Positions 4,267 to 5,711 of a stretch of DNA of 5,711 nt are shown piece after piece (the first letter of the stretch is position 1; every line of letters begins with the position of its first letter). The notes beneath the pieces are model-generated. The model was not told the origin of the DNA. It ran no database searches and was given only the letters and a program-made list of their open reading frames with translations. Both the position numbers and the translations under genes were made by a program. Source of the stretch: Gemmatimonadaceae bacterium (GTDB lineage: Bacteria; Gemmatimonadota; Gemmatimonadetes; Gemmatimonadales; Gemmatimonadaceae). Location of the stretch: the NCBI GenBank assembly GCA_013820975.1, contig JACDHQ010000166.1:1-5711 (forward strand). Reading direction: 5' to 3'.

Positions 4267-5421
4267 CTAGGGCAGCTCGTTGTGCTCGCCGGTCGAGTTG
4301 TACGCGGCGATCACGGCATTCGCCGCTTCACGCGGGTCGTCGGTGAGCAGCATCAGGTCCATGTCGCCCGGGCTGATCTTGCGCTCGCCGAGCACGCGGG
4401 ACTGGAGCCAGCGGATGAGCCCTGCCCAGTAGTGCCTTCCCATCAGGATGATCGGGAACTGCGAGATCTTGCCGCACTGGATGAGCGTCAGCGCCTCGAA
4501 GGCCTCGTCAAGCGTGCCGAACCCACCCGGGAAGATGATGAACGCGTTGGAGTACTTGATGAACATCGTCTTCCGCACGAAGAAGTAGCGGAAGTTGATG
4601 AGCGTATCGACGTAGGGATTGGCTCCCTGCTCGAAGGGCAGCTCGATGTTGCAGCCGATCGAGGGACCGCCGCCGAGGCGTGCGCCTTCGTTGGCCGCTT
4701 CCATGATGCCGGGGCCTGCGCCGGTGATGATCGAGAAGCCGGCCTCCGCCAGGATGCGGGCCACCTCGCGCGCCATCTCGTACTGCGGGTCGCTCGGGTC
4801 GGTGCGCGCCGAGCCGAAGATGCTGACGCCGCGCTTCACCGACGCGAGGGTGTCGAACCCCTCGATGAACTCGGCCTGGATGCGCATGAGGCGCCAGGGA
4901 TCGGTGCGCGTGAAGTCGATCCCGTGGAGGGCGGCCTCGCCGGGGGCCTGCAGGAACTTCTCGTCCTCCGTTTCGGGGCGGTATGCGCTGCGGATCGACT
5001 CGTCCACGACCTTGCTCGTCGCGCCGCCGGCCTTGCGCACCGGGCCTTCGGACGGCGGGGTGCGCCCCTGGGCGCGGTGCCCGTCCTCCGTCCGCTCGCG
5101 GAGGTACTCGCGCGACTCCTCCGCGGCACGCGCGAGCGTCTCGGGGTTGGCGCGCTTGCCAGTCGCCGTGCGCGGGCCGCGCCTGGTGCCGGTCGATGGC
5201 ACCTTCTCGGTGTACGCATGGGCCGGTCGCTTCCTCGCGGCCACAGCAGGCTTCCCGGGCGCGGCAGCCTTGTTCGTCGCAGGCTTCTTCGGTGCGGGCT
5301 TCTTCGGTGCGGGCTTCTTCGGTGCGGGCTTCTTCGATGCGGGCTTCTTCGTCGCGGCCGCTTGCTTCGCGCCAAAGGTTCGTGCAGGCGCCTTGCGCGC
5401 CGTGGATTTGCGAGACGCCAT
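4267..5421 (-). CDS. LOG-family (TIGR00730-type) Rossmann-fold protein with lysine-rich N-terminal tail
   Basis: A 384-residue protein. The family, often misnamed lysine decarboxylase, includes phosphoribohydrolases that split nucleoside 5'-monophosphates, releasing free base (cytokinin activation in plants). The core covers about 175-375: VSIFGSAR at 199-206, ITGAGPGIMEAANEGA at 232-247, FVRKTMF at 281-287 and the signature PGGFGTLDEAF at 298-308, with R283 and E306 as the expected catalytic pair. Residues 1-90 are unlike the family core: alanine/lysine/proline-rich, with KKPAP repeats at about 26-48 resembling histone-H1-type tails, and presumably disordered. The core alone would be a usual LOG length (about 200-250). 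The ATG at 5421 begins the basic tail and lies about 38 nt after a predicted start site; no Shine-Dalgarno is visible there. It is probably co-transcribed with the DHS-like gene. True substrate is unknown. Confidence 0.88.
   Translation of the reverse strand: MASRKSTARKAPARTFGAKQAAATKKPASKKPAPKKPAPKKPAPKKPATNKAAAPGKPAVAARKRPAHAYTEKVPSTGTRRGPRTATGKRANPETLARAAEESREYLRERTEDGHRAQGRTPPSEGPVRKAGGATSKVVDESIRSAYRPETEDEKFLQAPGEAALHGIDFTRTDPWRLMRIQAEFIEGFDTLASVKRGVSIFGSARTDPSDPQYEMAREVARILAEAGFSIITGAGPGIMEAANEGARLGGGPSIGCNIELPFEQGANPYVDTLINFRYFFVRKTMFIKYSNAFIIFPGGFGTLDEAFEALTLIQCGKISQFPIILMGRHYWAGLIRWLQSRVLGERKISPGDMDLMLLTDDPREAANAVIAAYNSTGEHNELP
5282..5356 (-). repeat. Five 15-bp in-frame tandem repeats in the LOG gene
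   Basis: Five head-to-tail copies of GGCTTCTTCGGTGCG (plus-strand sense) start at 5282, 5297, 5312, 5327 and 5342; the first three are identical and the last two differ in two or three bases. On the coding strand each copy encodes a K-K-P-A-x pentapeptide in the basic N-terminal tail. Near-identical DNA copies suggest recent expansion by slippage, and copy number could vary between strains without breaking the frame. Confidence 0.92.
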
Positions 5422-5465
5422 GGATCGGTCCGTAGGAGGTACGCCGCGCGAGTCGCGACGGGTGC

Positions 5466-5471
5466 ATTGTA
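5466..5471 (-). promoter_or_regulatory. Predicted -10 box for the LOG/DHS-like unit
   Basis: On the minus strand TACAAT (5466-5471) matches the sigma70 -10 consensus at five of six positions. The -35 region at the expected distance (CTCGTC or TCGTCT near 5489-5495) is poor. Transcription would start near 5459, leaving a leader of about 38 nt before the LOG ATG. Confidence 0.5.
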
Positions 5472-5510
5472 GCCGTGTGGGCCCCGCAAGACGAGGGCCG
5501 GGTGCCGGGC

Positions 5511-5516
5511 TATATT
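5511..5516 (+). promoter_or_regulatory. Predicted -10 box for the phosphatase-superfamily gene
   Basis: TATATT at 5511-5516 stands out in very GC-rich DNA and lies 30 bp before the ATG at 5547. No good -35 box is visible. A start near 5523-5524 would coincide with a GTG codon (see the short ORF at 5524-5547). Confidence 0.5.
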
Positions 5517-5523
5517 TCCCACG

Positions 5524-5547
5524 GTGACGCATTCCCGCCCGGGCTGA
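5524..5547 (+). CDS. Possible leaderless 7-codon upstream ORF
   Basis: GTG at 5524 opens a seven-codon frame (VTHSRPG) whose TGA at 5545-5547 overlaps the ATG of the next gene (TGATG). The GTG falls 7 nt after the TATATT box, where transcription is expected to start. The downstream gene has no clear Shine-Dalgarno, so termination-reinitiation coupling is conceivable. Short frames like this arise often by chance. Confidence 0.25.
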   Translation: MTHSRPG

Positions 5548-5711
5548 TGTCCGTCGTCGTCCTCGTCGCTGACGGCGCGCGCCCCGACACCTTCGCCTCG
5601 GAGATCGACTCCGGCCGCCTCCCCGCCCTCGCGCGCATGCGCGACGAGGGCGGGATGCATGCCGTGACATCGGCCTTTCCCTCCGTGACCGGCCCGGCCT
5701 ACGCCCCGTTC
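5547..5711 (+). CDS. Alkaline phosphatase superfamily protein, type I phosphodiesterase-like (5' fragment)
   Basis: Only the first 55 codons are inside the window; the frame is open at the right edge. The N-terminus VVLVADGARPDTF at 4-16 is the first strand and metal-binding aspartate (D9) typical of the alkaline phosphatase superfamily, especially the type I phosphodiesterase/nucleotide pyrophosphatase branch. LPALARMRDEGG at 25-36 is the usual following helix. FPSVTGPAY at 44-52 corresponds to the nucleophile region, with T48 the likely nucleophile. No signal peptide is seen with the ATG at 5547, which begins directly at the first strand, so a cytoplasmic enzyme is likely unless the true start is elsewhere. 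Its substrate cannot be inferred from this fragment. It is divergent from the LOG/DHS-like unit. Confidence 0.82.
   Translation, partial: MSVVVLVADGARPDTFASEIDSGRLPALARMRDEGGMHAVTSAFPSVTGPAYAPF

Noticed and set aside
4267..5421. Lysine decarboxylase annotation for the LOG-family gene
   Set aside because: The PGGxGTxxE Rossmann signature marks the LOG/TIGR00730 family; the decarboxylase label is a historical misnomer, and no PLP-enzyme features are present.
5434..5439. AGGAGG on the plus strand as a ribosome binding site
   Set aside because: No start codon follows at a useful distance on the plus strand; it lies upstream of the -10 box for the plus-strand gene.
4225..5472. 415-codon plus-strand ORF opposite the LOG gene
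   Set aside because: Its apparent repeats (CGLLR) are the reverse reading of the KKPAP repeat, and it has no domain signature, whereas the minus strand has the full LOG motif set.

Overview
High-GC bacterial chromosomal DNA with compact genes and little mobile character. I infer a soil or freshwater bacterium of the Gemmatimonadota type. The main reason is the tandem pair of small secreted glycine-zipper proteins with the pattern 'VRVT...R(M/V)TG.F.S...DT..V......(V/P)...V.R.EV..GR', a protein style I associate with that phylum; this is recognition from memory, not a search result. TATCTT-type -10 boxes placed almost on top of start codons, suggesting leaderless mRNAs, fit the same picture.

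Layout, left to right. (1) Positions 1-228 hold an exact 52-bp-period tandem array of hairpin-forming units that runs off the left edge and butts against the 3' end of greA. (2) greA (231-701, minus) encodes a transcript-cleavage elongation factor. (3) The 193-bp divergent region 702-894 holds a greA promoter, a very short leader ending in a strong intrinsic terminator, a palindrome inside the promoter spacer, and a probably leaderless promoter for the next gene. (4) A metallo-beta-lactamase-fold hydrolase (895-1740, plus) follows. (5) Two paralogous exported small proteins (1824-2291 and 2288-2785, plus) overlap by ATGA. (6) A convergent gap (2786-2895) carries two hairpins. (7) A two-gene minus-strand unit follows: a LOG-family Rossmann protein (4267-5421) is upstream of a bacterial deoxyhypusine-synthase-like enzyme (2896-4194). 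(8) The 125-bp divergent region 5422-5546 has a -10 box on each strand. It leads into the 5' end of an alkaline-phosphatase-superfamily gene (5547 to beyond the right edge).

The parts that deserve attention are the greA leader (promoter, hairpin and U-tract about 43 nt after the predicted transcription start, reminiscent of the E. coli greA leader RNA), the 52-bp palindromic array, the LOG/DHS gene pair in which both proteins carry lysine-rich disordered N-terminal tails, and the DHS-like enzyme, which keeps the catalytic lysine but differs from human DHS at several spermidine-pocket positions. No tRNA, rRNA, CRISPR array, insertion sequence or integrase was seen.
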